Of a stretch of DNA of 64,000 nt, positions 35,205 to 46,518 are shown piece by piece. Numbering within the stretch: position 1 is the first letter of the stretch; each line of letters starts with the position of its first letter. The translations under genes and the position numbers were made by a program. Source of the DNA: Andrena cerasifolii (lineage: Eukaryota; Arthropoda; Insecta; Hymenoptera; Andrenidae); contig NC_135118.1 in assembly GCF_050908995.1 (NCBI RefSeq), positions 3,162,001 to 3,226,000 of the forward strand. The letters run 5' to 3'. The notes beneath the pieces were generated by a model that saw only the letters and a program-made list of their open reading frames with translations, did no database searches and was not told where the DNA came from.

Positions 35205-36033
35205 GTGTTCCTGATTTCTCGATAATTTTTGTTTCTCGAGAAATCAGAAATCAGATCATAATAATCCTCGAGAAATTAAAAAATATATTGCAAAAATTGT
35301 ATTTTTGGAATAATGTTGATAATATTTATCAAAAACACAAGAAAACTTTAACTAAATGATTGTTCCTGTCTAATTTATACCAAACTTGTGTAAATGAAGA
35401 AATAGATATTAAATGTAATTGGTAAATTTATTTGTTTAATACAAAATTTGTACAAAGAGAAACATTACTTTTTGGTTTTAAAATTTATTTTTAAATAGCA
35501 CAGTGCGTCTAATGTAGCGTCAGCGAATCTATTTTTTTGTGGCAAAATCTGTTACTGTTATATTTTCACGTTTTATAAATATCTATCTTGGCTGTTAAAT
35601 GAAAAAATGCGTCTTGACCCTTTTGGAAGAAATTCTGGATCAAGCAAAAATTTTATAGGGGATAAAATAGTCTTATCTCCTCTTTTCAATATTTCTTCTT
35701 TAATAGCCACAAGAAACTCATTGGGTACTTAATCCAGTATTCAATTTTTCTAAATTTTTAAATAAGTATTTAAGAGCACCTTTAACAGTTAATAATATCG
35801 AATCTTCTGTGATTTTCTATTGGAATCCATATAGGTTCTAATGTTATTAATAAGATGTATTATAAATTGTAGATGTGTTTATACGTTCGCGATTAACTAG
35901 TAATACATTCATTTACGAAAATAAATGAGATTTATAATATTTTTCCTAGACTTAAGTTTCTCGAGAAAGAAGAAATAAGCAATTATAAAATTTTTCGAGA
36001 AATTCTCCAGAAAGCATTCTCGAGAAGGAACAC
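35205..36033. mobile_element. GTGTTCC-ended element, copy 1
   Basis: GTGTTCCTGATTTCTCG at the left and CTCGAGAAGGAACAC at the right. The right flank is TA, the left flank CA (decayed TA). Sub-terminal TTCTCGAGAA palindromes cluster at both ends. It is homologous over most of its length with 43212-44283. Non-coding. Confidence 0.75.
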
Positions 36034-36035
36034 TA

Positions 36036-37809
36036 GTGTCACCTTACTCGCGTGGTAAATGGAAAGGTTCATGTGTATGAATTGATTTGTAGATTTTGTT
36101 GGAATAACGAACGTAGTGTTGTGAGGAGGAAGGGCGACGTCATGGTGACGCTTGGTTTGGTAGTTTTTAATTATATTCTGTAGAAGGTGTGACGCTGAAT
36201 AATGTGACACGACTGCTTTATATGACCTGTCAATGCTTAGTGTCAATTTTAATTATTGTCAGTTTAAAAACGTGATAAGATAACGTCATGTCAACATCTT
36301 GTCGGTTTTCACAGTGGAAATGGGTGGTTGTAATGTTTCGGGTAGTAGAATTTCATTTGGGGATTACATTTACTGGCATTGTGTAAGTTAATATGTCCCC
36401 TAAATTGGGAGGGTTGGGCAATTTATTAGAAAATGCTTTCAAATTTATTTTGTGTTACTGGTGGATTTATTTAATCCAATGTTAAGTTTAAATGGTAGAC
36501 AGGTAATTTATTTGTACAAGAGATTTAAGAGTGAGGGAATTAGAAAGTCGATATTCAGGACACCATCGAACTGGTAGTACGATTCAAATGAGGGATCATT
36601 TTTCGTGTAAAAATACATCGAGAATGTAGAATAAATTTTTTTATACGAGGCTTTATTTTTCAAAATTTGACAGCGGCGCGTGCAATTGACTATCAATAGT
36701 TGGAAGAACGAAGAGGTAGCATACAACTGCGATTCGAATGAATTGCAGTGCCAAAGTCTGGAAATTGTAAGGTAACTTTTTTCAAAAGAGCTTTTGTTTC
36801 CGAGAAAATTGATTCGGAAAATCCGTCGAGTCGGTACATCTACTTCAATACACACCAGTCACATCATTCAATACACAAAAGAGTTTCTCCAGAATTTCCA
36901 TTTATTTTTGCCCAAGGATTTGTTTCAAATTTACTACCTTTCAAAAACGAAGTCTTGTATGAGAATATTTCATTTTAGATTTTCAATCAACTTTTATATG
37001 AAGAATTGCCCCGTACTCTACACATAGACTACCTAACCCTCTCACTTGAATCTCCTTCACCAACTTAAAGTCTCCCGAAATAAATGCTTGTATAAAAAAA
37101 TTTGACTGCATATTTTCAATTTGGTCCTACACAAAGAATCTCCCAAGAATCTCGTAAGATTTCGATTGTACTATAAATTCTACCCCGATCTGTATATTGC
37201 GTGCCTTCGCAGCGTTTGAATGAAACGTTTGCAGGTGAGGTTCCCAACGAAATTTCTCGCTACCAATGCAAACAGGTTCGAAGAAGTTTCTGCAGCGCAA
37301 ACGCAACAAACGGTAGAGTTACTCGTCGACAGACAGGCGGATCTTCTCCGTCGAGGATTTCGTGTATTTCCTTCGAGCGGAAATTTTACGTACGCTCAAT
37401 TTCCTTGCACATCCCTCGGCTGTGCCCCAGTGTGGACGCGCGCTGTATAATATGTACCTTCCATCACGAGTGGCACCTTGCGAACCCTCGCCAGAACTCC
37501 CCATGGACCTCTATTCTATGCAAACAGGCCGAGCTGGCGGGACGCAAAGGAAAATCGACAGCGGGAGATCGAGATATTCGAGCCGGGCACAGAAGCGGGA
37601 GGATAGAGGAGAATGCGCTGTGCAAGGGGCATAGGAAGTGATGGATACATGCATGTGGGACGTGTGAGTAATTGAAGGGAGGGAAAAGAGTTTCCTTTGA
37701 GCGAAAAAAAATATGTATGTACTATGTTAGATTGAAATATATTGTACTTGTTTTGGGCGAGGCGTAATACGAGGAACAGAGAAGAGTACTGAAAGAGTTA
37801 TAGTCTATT
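36036..37809. other. AT-rich then GC-richer unique DNA
   Basis: 36.5-37.0 kb contains diverged old repeat phrases shared with 27.8 kb. 37.2-37.7 kb is GC-richer with overlapping ORFs on both strands and no recognised exon. Confidence 0.3.
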
Positions 37810-39620
37810 TAACATGTTAACTGGGTAAGACGAGTCAACTCGTCATTTGAAAATGCCACTATAGTGGACAAGGCGAGTTAACTCGTCATTTAAAATTTAT
37901 AGTTGACGAGACGAGTTAACTCGTCATTTGAAAAATGCCTCTATAGTGGAGAAGACGAATTAACTCGTCATTTGAAATTTGTAGTGGACGAAACGAGATA
38001 ACTCGTCATTTAAAATTTATAGGTGACGAGACGAGTTAATTCGTTATTTGAAAATTATAGTTGACGTGTCGAGTTAACCCGTGATTTGAAAATGCCTCTA
38101 TAGTGGACAAGACGAGTTAACTCGTCATTTAAAATTTATAGTTGACGAGACGAGTTAACTCGTCATTTGAAAATGCCTCTATAGTGAAGAAGACGAATTA
38201 ACTCGTCATTTGAAATTTATAGTGGACCAAACGAGATAACTGGTCGTTTGAAAATTATAGTTGACGAGTCGAGTTAACTCGTGATTTGAAAATGCCTCTA
38301 TAGTTGACGAGACGAGTTAACTCGTCATTTAAAATTTAGAGGTGACGAGACGAGTTAATTCGTTATTTGAAAATTATAGTTGACGTGTCGAGTTAACCCG
38401 TGATTTGAAAATGCCTCTATAGTGGACAAGACGAGTTAACTCGTCATTTAAAATTTATAGTTGACGAGACGAGTTAACTCGTCATTTGAAAATGCCTCTA
38501 TAGTGAAGAAGACGAATTAACTCGTCATTTGAAATTTATAGTGGACCAAACGAGATAACTGGTCGTTTGAAAATTATAGTTGACGAGTCGAGTTAACTCG
38601 TGATTTGAAAATGCCTCTATAGTTGACGAGACGAGTTAACTCGTCATTTAAAATTTATAGTTGACGAGACGAGTTAACTCGTCATTTAAAATTTATAGTT
38701 GATGAGACGAGTTAACTCGTCATTTGAAAATTCCTCTATAGTGGACAAGACGAGTTAACTCGTCATTTAAAATTTATAGTTGACGAGACGAGTTAACTCG
38801 TCATTTGAAAATGCCTCTATAGTGGAGAAGACGAATTAACTCGTCATTTGAAATTTATAGTGGACCAAACGAGATAACTGGTCGTTTGAAAATTATAGTT
38901 GACGAGTCGAGTTAACTCGTGATTTGAAAATGCCTCTATAGTTGACGAGACGAGTTAACTCGTCATTTAAAATTTATAGTTGACGAGACGAGTTAACTCG
39001 TCATTTAAAATTTATAGTTGATGAGACGAGTTAACTCGTCATTTGAAAGTTCCTCTATAGTGGACAAGACGAGTTAACTCGTCATTTAAAATTTATAGTT
39101 GACGAGACGAGTTAACTCGTCATTTGAAAATGCCTCTATAGTGGACAAGGCGAATTAACTCGTCATTTGAAATTTATAGTGGACCAAACGAGATAACTCG
39201 TCGTTTGAAAATTATAGTTGACGAGACGAGTTAACTCGCCGTTTAAAATTTATAGTTGACGAGACGAGTTAACTCGTCCTTTGAAAATGCCTCTATCGTG
39301 GACAAGACGAGTTAACTCGTCATTTGAAAATGCCTCTATAGTGGAGAAGACGAATTAACTCGCCATTTGAAATTTATAGTGGACAAGACGAGATAACTCG
39401 TCGTTTGAAAACTATAGTGGACGAGACGAGTTAACTCGTCATTTGACAATGCCGCTGCAGTGAATAAAATGAATTAACTCAACATTTGAAAATGCCTTTA
39501 TAGATCACAAGGCGAGTTAACTCGTCGTTTGAAAATTGTAGTGGACGAGGTGAATTATCTCGTCATTTTAAATGTATAGTGTATAGTGAACAAGACGAGT
39601 TCACTCGTTTTCGAGTTAAC
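37810..39620. repeat. Palindromic satellite array with 319-bp higher-order period
   Basis: Tandem monomers of 38 and 43 bp are built around GACGAGTTAACTCGTC, a perfect 16-bp palindrome. The spacers are of two kinds: ATTTAAAATTTATAGTT (38-bp units) or ATTTGAAAATGCCTCTATAG (43-bp units). A marker variant (GAAGACGAATTAAC or GGCGAATTAAC) starts at 38181, 38500, 38819 and 39138, exactly 319 bp apart. By length the array holds about 45 monomers. The edges are more diverged. Non-coding. Confidence 0.95.
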
Positions 39621-42600
39621 TTGCCTTGGCTCATTCATCACTGTACGCACAAGGGAAATTTTTGGTTGAAAAACACCCCCCTTAAGGTTAAGGAAACATT
39701 TATAGAAGAGGTAATAGGTTGTGATAATAGGTATTAGTAGTTCTTTTAATTTTCGATTCCACGAGAAGTTTTTCCTCGTGAGTCCGGTTTTCACACCTTT
39801 CAAAAGGTGGGCTATAGCTTGGTCTAGACAGAGTGAAACGTAATTCGTGGTGAAGTCGAAGAGGGTACTGAATAACGAATAATTCCTTTTATTCAGAGAA
39901 ACATTTATGTTGTACTTACATGAGTGGAATTTCAGCGTTTGCTTATGATATTTAATATTGATATTTTTTTACCTCTAAATCTCAGATGTCCCTTGCGAAT
40001 TCAGTTTAATTTATTTTTAATGCATCGTCACATTCCACACGATGTGTACTTACAGAACTACTTAGTTCTGGAGGTAGAAGAGTTATGTTTGAGCCACAAA
40101 AACATGCATAACTTGTTAGGTTGTACATTAATTACACAAGCATATAACTATGTTTAAAAAGTTTCAGGGTACACTATGACGGGTAAGAAGAAAATTTACA
40201 ACCGCTCAGTAGTACAACCTAAGAGTGACGCTCCTTCATATAAACATCAACAGAAAATATGTAATACAATTATCTCATAAGAAGTTTCCTTTCGAAAAAT
40301 TGTGAGAATTGGTAGGAAAACGAAACTCGAAACGCCGCTTCACAAGCGCAACAGCGGCCGAAGCGGAGCGCAAAACAACACTGGAAAAGTGAAAAGTAAT
40401 CGAAAGAAAACGGGGGCAAGGAAATCGCGATTACGCAACGGACGGGGGGGGGGGCGATGGACAGGGAAGAGAGGAAGTGAAAAATAATTATAAGTAAAAA
40501 AGGAAAATGCATGAGCGGTGCTGAAACAAGGGGAGAAAGGAAGAAGTAGGAAAAGGGAGATGTGGATGGCGGGTGGAACAGTGGATATAAAGGAAGCCTA
40601 AGGGGGTTGTTCCTGCTCTGACGGCGGTAAGGGAGGGGGCCATCCTGGGTGTTACTAATTGGAGGGGTGCCGAGGGAGAAACCTTGTTATCTCTTAATTG
40701 CTACGACCCTCCGCGCTGTTTTGCATCGATAAGAAGAACCAGCCACTCCTCCCGGACTTTTGTTTCATCTGGCTGTCTGTACCTGGCGGCCTGATCGATC
40801 GATGGAAATTGCTTGTTGTTTCGAAATTGCGGTCACCCTTTGTCCACCCTACCGACCTCTCAATTCCCTTTCTTTGACATGTAACGAGTCGAAATTTGCA
40901 TATCGTACTTCCCCCCCCCCCCTCCTCGTAACAGGTTAATCGAGAAAAATTATGCGCACCCACTTTTGGTAGGCAGCCCTCGACGTTCGACTTTTGTCAC
41001 GTTGATTCACGTTGGCTCCCGCTTCCAGCGAGTCCATTGTATGCAAGTAACATTGTTTATCGTTGGATTGTATACACGCATCAGGCATCGATGTTTATCA
41101 TGGAATCTTTCCCAATTTCGTTGCTGAAACACGCGAAAATCCCGTGCGCCAAATGTTCGCGAGTGGCCATTTCGTTTGAAATATCGCGTGGGTATTGTGA
41201 CTCACAAAGGGGTGCGCGAGGTTCGGGACATAAATTTAGTTGAAATTTTGCATACGTGCAGGGCAGAGCGTTTCCAGTATTCAGCGCGTGGAGCGCAATA
41301 CCCATGAGTTTGCGAGAAAATACAGTTGAAAGGCTGAAACTTTGAACTGTTTCAGACCCTTGATATTTGCACCACGTGAACACGAAACTGGAATTCAGTT
41401 GGTTACGTAGAATTTCAAGGGATATTTGTACATTTCAACGCCTTTAAAATCATTTCTATATGTAGTTTAATTTTTTAAATTTCAGTAGGGTAGTTTTTTT
41501 AATAAATTACAAAACACTCAGTTTAAATGCTATCTGTGGTCTCGTGTTAATTATGTAAAGCACTAGTCGGTAGGAACTGTAGAATATTCATTCTCCGCAG
41601 AATTTCAAGCTTCGGAATAAAAGCCTGTTAAACCCAGGGATGTCACAGTGGCATTCAACATTTATGGAAGAAAGGAGGGATTACTTCTGCGCACGCCACA
41701 TTTGCAAACTCAGGTGGGCGTCAGAAAATACGTAAAACGTACGAGTCCAGCTCTCGAGACGAAGAGCAGGGAATGCTGGATTTTTCCCCGATGGCTAATC
41801 GGCTTGGGCCTTTCGTATAATCTCGTTCGTCCCCGGGGAACATTCTAGCTTACGCTTTAATAAAGTCTCTTGCTTCGCAGAAAAATGGCCGAGGAGACGC
41901 TCCGGGGGAAAAAGAAGTTTTCCTGGTGTTTTGGTAACGGAAGAAGGGCCTCCGGCTGCAGCAGCTACGATAATTCGCGGCGATTTTTCTCACGGCACGG
42001 TGATCAAAGTCGATTTGCACGCTGGAACGAGGACGTCGAAATTCTGCCTTCCGAGGAATAATATGCCTCATCGGGTCTAATGAATTTATAAGGGAAACTC
42101 GAAACGTTTCCTTCATCTCTCATAGTACGTTTCTGATACTATCTGATTACGTTTTCTTATTGGATTTAAATTCTTTGAAGGGGAAGATGGCTGTGAAAAT
42201 ATCTGTACCAGTGAAAGTAATTGGTACATCATGTTTTTGCATTACTTTAGGAGTGAACTGGGATAAGTCGATTGCATTTTTATATTAACTTTTATTTTTA
42301 TTTTTTGTTGATTTTGCTTGCTGTATCTATATTGTCTATTTCATTCCACTGGGATAGGGTGTTTAAATTACATATCTCTTGCTCTTCATATAAAACTAAG
42401 AACGACCACATCAACCTAGAATAAAGGATACACCTATGGGCTTAAAGTTTTATGCAAGATGCGTATCAAATATCTGGAGAAAAATACAGCTTGGGGGTTG
42501 TTCAAGAATTACAGATTTTAGTGGCAACCTTCTGTACTTCAAGTAGACCTTTCAGTCTCTTTCAGATACATCGAAGTTAAATTGAAGTCAGATAGTGATG

Positions 42601-42939
42601 TCATTAAACCATGCAAAAGTGGAAAAAATGAGTTATTGATTTTAAATTCTAGGTGCAGCATTAAGCAAAAGATTTGTGGTCGGTGGATAAGGGAATGAGT
42701 TGAAATGTAAAAGTTGGAAGGAATTCAAATTTCATTCTTCTTTAAACTTCTTTTCCAACATTCTACCATTTTAACATAATACAGAATTTGGGTGTTCGGA
42801 TAGTAAAAGAGGGTTTGTAAGGTAGTATAATATACGTGTACTGAAATTAAGAAAAATAAATGAAAAAATGAGAGTGTTCAAATGAAAAATGAAGAACATG
42901 AAAATTGAGAAAATGAGAAAATTAAGAAAGAAGGGAGTC
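39621..42939. other. Unique DNA, several GC-rich patches, no exon recognised
   Basis: Patches at 40.3-41.3 and 41.6-42.1 kb are GC-richer and contain G and C homopolymer runs (about 40444, 40911). Short ORFs on both strands lack resemblance to known proteins. Confidence 0.35.
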
Positions 42940-42973
42940 CGTGGAAGCAGGGATTGTAACCCGCTCGGAGCCG

Positions 42974-43209
42974 GTTACTAGTAACTTAAGACAGTCTAGT
43001 CCAGACAGCCACTTAAGGGGGCACTCTGGTCCCCTGGCCGAAAAATTGAGTAGGGCACAAGTAGATGAATATTATGCAAAAAGTTTCGCAAGATTATGTT
43101 TGTTATTCATTCAGTAAAAAAAATCATAAAGATTGCTCATTTTTTCGGCCGGATGACCAGAATACGTTAAGTGGCTGTCTGAACCAGACTGTCTTATGTT
43201 ACTAGTAAC
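42974..43209. mobile_element. Palindrome ended by GTTACTAGTAAC
   Basis: Arms starting GTTACTAGTAAC and running through CAGACAGCCAC flank the small TTAA element at 43013-43170. The right arm mirrors the left with few mismatches. It may be a small MITE or part of the enclosing hAT element. Confidence 0.6.
43013..43170. mobile_element. Short TTAA MITE
   Basis: TTAAGGGGGCACTCTGGTC at the left; GACCAGAATACGTTAA at the right. Sub-terminal GGCCGAAAAA and TTTTTCGGCC match the terminal plan of the longer TTAAGGGG families. At 158 bp it is the smallest member. Confidence 0.75.
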
Positions 43210-43211
43210 TA

Positions 43212-44283
43212 GTGTTCCTGATTTCTCGATATTTTTTCTTTCTCGAGAAATAAGAAATTAGATCATACTTCTTAAGAATTCTCGAGAAATTGAAAAAAAA
43301 TATTACAAAATTTATATTTTCGGAATAATGTTGATTTATCAGGCACAAGAAAACTTTAACCAATTGTTCATTCTTGTTCAATTTGCACAAAACTTGTATA
43401 AAGGAAAAAACAGATATTAAATATAATTGATTTTTATTTAATACAAAATTTGTGCAAAGCAATACATTAATTATTTGTTTTAAAGTAGGTTTTTAATCTA
43501 TTTCTTTTCTTTTTCTTGTGATAAAATTTGTAGCCGTAGAAAAATTTCTTTTGTTTTTGAGTGGATGTTGGGTTCATCGTATGTAGCACACGCAAAAGTT
43601 ATGGTAAATTGGGTGTTCTTCTTCCAGTGGACTGAAAAATATGAAATTCCTATGTTAAAGTCCGGAATTTATCTTTTTCTTGGTTGATAATAAATTCCTG
43701 TAGGCTGTCTGCGATTGCTAACTCTAATTGTTTTCTTAATGGTAATTCTTCATTTTGAGGATCCGTAAGTTTTCCAGTATTTTCTGTTACTGTTACATTT
43801 TCCGAAAAGTCTAGCTGCTTAGAATTTGTTTTGCCGTTTCATACATATCTGTCTTGGATATTAAATGAAAAAACGCGTCTTTTCAATCTTTTTAAAGAGA
43901 TTCTGTATTACATATGCAAAAATTTTATAAGGGATACAATAATTTGTTCTCTTCCTTTCGATATTTTTACTTTCATAGCCACAAGAAACTCATTACTTAA
44001 TTCAGTGGGTATACAATTTTTCTAAATTGTTAATTAAGTATTTAAGAGTACTGAGAATTTCTATTGTAATTCATATAGGTTCTAATGTTACTAATAAGAC
44101 TTATTGTAAATTGTAGATGTGTTTATACATTCACGATTTCCTAGACTTAAGTTTTTCGAGAAACACAGTATTTCTCGAGAAATCAGAAATAAGCAAATTT
44201 TAAAATTTCCCGAGAAATCAGAAATAAGCAAATTTTAAAATTTCCCGAGAAATTCTCGAGAAAGAATTCTCGAGAAGGAACAC
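43212..44283. mobile_element. GTGTTCC-ended element, copy 2
   Basis: GTGTTCCTGATTTCTCG and AGAAGGAACAC, flanked by TA on both sides (43210-43211, 44284-44285). Homologous with 35205-36033 but longer, with extra sequence in the middle and a short tandem duplication near its right end (44190-44250). Non-coding. Confidence 0.8.
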
Positions 44284-45514
44284 TATTACCCATACAGCAC
44301 ACTTCGTGGCGGCAACGCTGCGGGATGGTTGCAGTAACCTTGCAGTGTTGCATGGTTGCAGCGCAATGTGGATGTAACGTTGCTGCGACGTTGCCGTGCA
44401 ACATTGCGCGGGGCAGACATAGAATCATTGCTGCATAGTTGCATCAATGTTGCGGTGCAATATTACGCGGCAACGTTCCTACAATATTTCTGCAACGTTA
44501 CGGCAACGTTTGGTAACGTTTCCACAATGTTACAGCAACGTTGCGCCAGTATTGCGGCAACGTTCCTGCAATATTGCCGCAATGTTGCTGCAACTGCCAT
44601 TTGAACTTAAAATATTTCCGTTGTTTGTAATCATACGAGAAAATGTCTAAGGATAACAATGTTTGCTTCAGAGAGACAATTATTCTGACAGCTACGATTT
44701 TTGTCTCAAGGTTATATTTCCCGAAATTTCAAGATCATCGATGGTTTTTTTAATAGGATCACGTATTTTCATTACTGTAACGTTATAGCCAATAAAAATA
44801 CAAATTTAGCCATGTATAATATGTTGTCCTTTTTGTCTAGCAATCATTTTTTTCCTCAGACATTTTCTCGTATCTGTTAGCGTCACCAAATTTAAGGGTG
44901 AGGTCGAGGGCGGATGGCCTCATGCTGTTTTGCCTTCAAGGATTTTATGGCAGGGACTTAGCCTGCGTGCGGTATTGATGGAGGGTACGATAGACTAAAC
45001 AGACCTGGCGACGGGCGATGGCTGATGTCCACGTTGGGTCTTCTAGCCATCGGGTGTCGAAGGATTGGTTGTTTAGAGTAAGATAAAGATTATGGGAATG
45101 GCAATCGGCCCGACGCCGTATTGTCAAAGAATGGGGACTCTGTTCCTGGAGAATCTGGCCACGGAGTGGGGAAGGCTATGCCTTTTCGTAAGAGGACTGT
45201 GTTGAACCCCACGGCACTTACCCCAGAACTGTCCTGGAGCACGTTTCCTTAGGTTCTTTACCACCCATACAGGGTAGTTTCTTTCTATTAGGTGAAGTTT
45301 ATTTTTAACATATCATTACAAACAACGGAGATATTTCAAGTTTAAATGTTAGGCGAGTCACCCTGTATATTTTAATGCGCAGAATGGCACATGGTGGAAG
45401 TTGTAGTACATACCTACTACTGTTACGAAACCCTAATGGAGTTTGTCAAAATGAGTCTTCGTTTTTGAATTATTTGAGTTTAAAGTTTTGCATGGTTCGA
45501 ATACGTTAGCATTC

Positions 45515-46262
45515 TTATCAATCAGTGGTTGTAGCTGCGGCGGTAAAGTGTTCACCGACAAACGTATTGCGTTTCAACACGATGATTTCATTATTAATAG
45601 AGATAAATTTAAATATTCTACAGTTATCCCCAAAGTCGACAGCTTTGACTTTCGTAGATTGAGCACCGAGAAGTACTGGTGGCTCTCGGCTGACAGCATT
45701 CATATGGCGGAATTAGCTGCCCGTCGTTCCTACCTTCTTGAGAGGACACATTCCTAAACTAAGGTCTGATTAGTACCTAATTTTATATTTAATGAACGTT
45801 AAGGCCTAGTTATACTATACCTGCGCTCCTATGTACAAACTAGTTCTTAAGTTACCACATAAGTTTTTTTTTTTGTACAGTTAGTATAAGTGCAATAAGG
45901 GGTGGGGGTTTTTTTCCACCTTCCTTCTGGCGGAAGGGCTTTCCCCCTCTTTAATAATCATCAATGAATTAGAATTGATGTGCTACGTGCAATTCTCTTG
46001 AGAATTTATTTTTTTTTTTACCTCATATTGTAACACCAAAGAAAAATTTTTTGACGAAATTGTGTAACTAAGAGTTTCCACAATTGGAACAATTAGTTTT
46101 CTCTTAATTCAGAATGTATGGTTTATGTTTTTTCTTATTTGTTTTTATTACCAATTTTATTTTATAATGTACACATTTTTCAATAAAAACATCTTTTAAA
46201 AAAAAAAAAAAAAAGTAAAGTGTTCACCTACGACGCTACAGGTCGCCGGGTCGAATCCCCTT
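45515..46262 (+). mobile_element. tRNA-like SINE head split by a LINE insertion
   Basis: Removing the LINE copy 45557-46214 and one TSD joins an A-box-like AGTGGTTGTAGCTGCGG with CGCTACAGGTCGCCGGGTCG and AATCCCC, which looks like a tRNA-derived polymerase III promoter with its B box. The SINE limits are uncertain. Confidence 0.5.
45557..46214 (+). mobile_element. 5'-truncated LINE with poly(A) and 14-bp TSD
   Basis: Flanked by GTAAAGTGTTCACC at 45543-45556 and 46215-46228. It ends in an AATAAA signal followed by a poly(A) run of about 17. The 5' end encodes a protein tail (ending YWWLSADSIHMAELAARRSY and a short remainder, stop at 45757), followed by about 450 nt of 3' UTR. These are hallmarks of target-primed reverse transcription. 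The LINE clade cannot be named from the short tail. Confidence 0.85.
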
Positions 46263-46518
46263 GGGGGAAAAGAATTTTCTTTGAGAAAAAGAAACACGAG
46301 CTTTACACTTCTATGATTCTGCACACAATATACACCGTAATTTATATTTTTCGCCCTACTGCCTTAAACGTTGCAGGAGGCGGACATAGAATTATTACGG
46401 CAACGTTGCGTGCAACATTGCAATCTTGCACTGCAACCATTCTGTAACTTTGCTGCAACGAGAGTGTGCTGTATGGGTAGTAACCCGCTCCTGGCGGGTT
46501 ACAATCCCTGCATGGAAG

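Larger units (their letters stand above)
44287..46479. mobile_element. Element with TACCCATACAGCACAC termini and GCAACGTTGC repeats
   Basis: TACCCATACAGCACAC and its exact complement mark the ends. Just inside both ends are degenerate repeats of GCAACGTTGC and relatives (44305-44600 and 46395-46463), which make short ORFs in several frames. The interior holds older sequence (44600-45500) and the SINE/LINE composite. The target duplication is unclear. Confidence 0.65.
42948..46510. mobile_element. hAT-like element carrying a nest of other elements
   Basis: CAGGGATTGTAACCCGCTC at the left and its complement ending AATCCCTG at the right form a TIR of about 35 bp. The flanks are CGTGGAAG (42940-42947) and CATGGAAG (46511-46518), an 8-bp duplication with one mismatch. 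CAGGG termini plus 8-bp TSD are hAT features. Almost all the interior belongs to other insertions listed separately. Confidence 0.75.

Noticed and set aside
37810..39620. CRISPR-like array
   Set aside because: Spacers are themselves only two repeated types and the genome is eukaryotic; this is a satellite.
45488..45757. 89-codon ORF as a complete gene
   Set aside because: The first part is SINE-like sequence and only the remainder is LINE protein tail; the start codon lies outside the LINE insertion.
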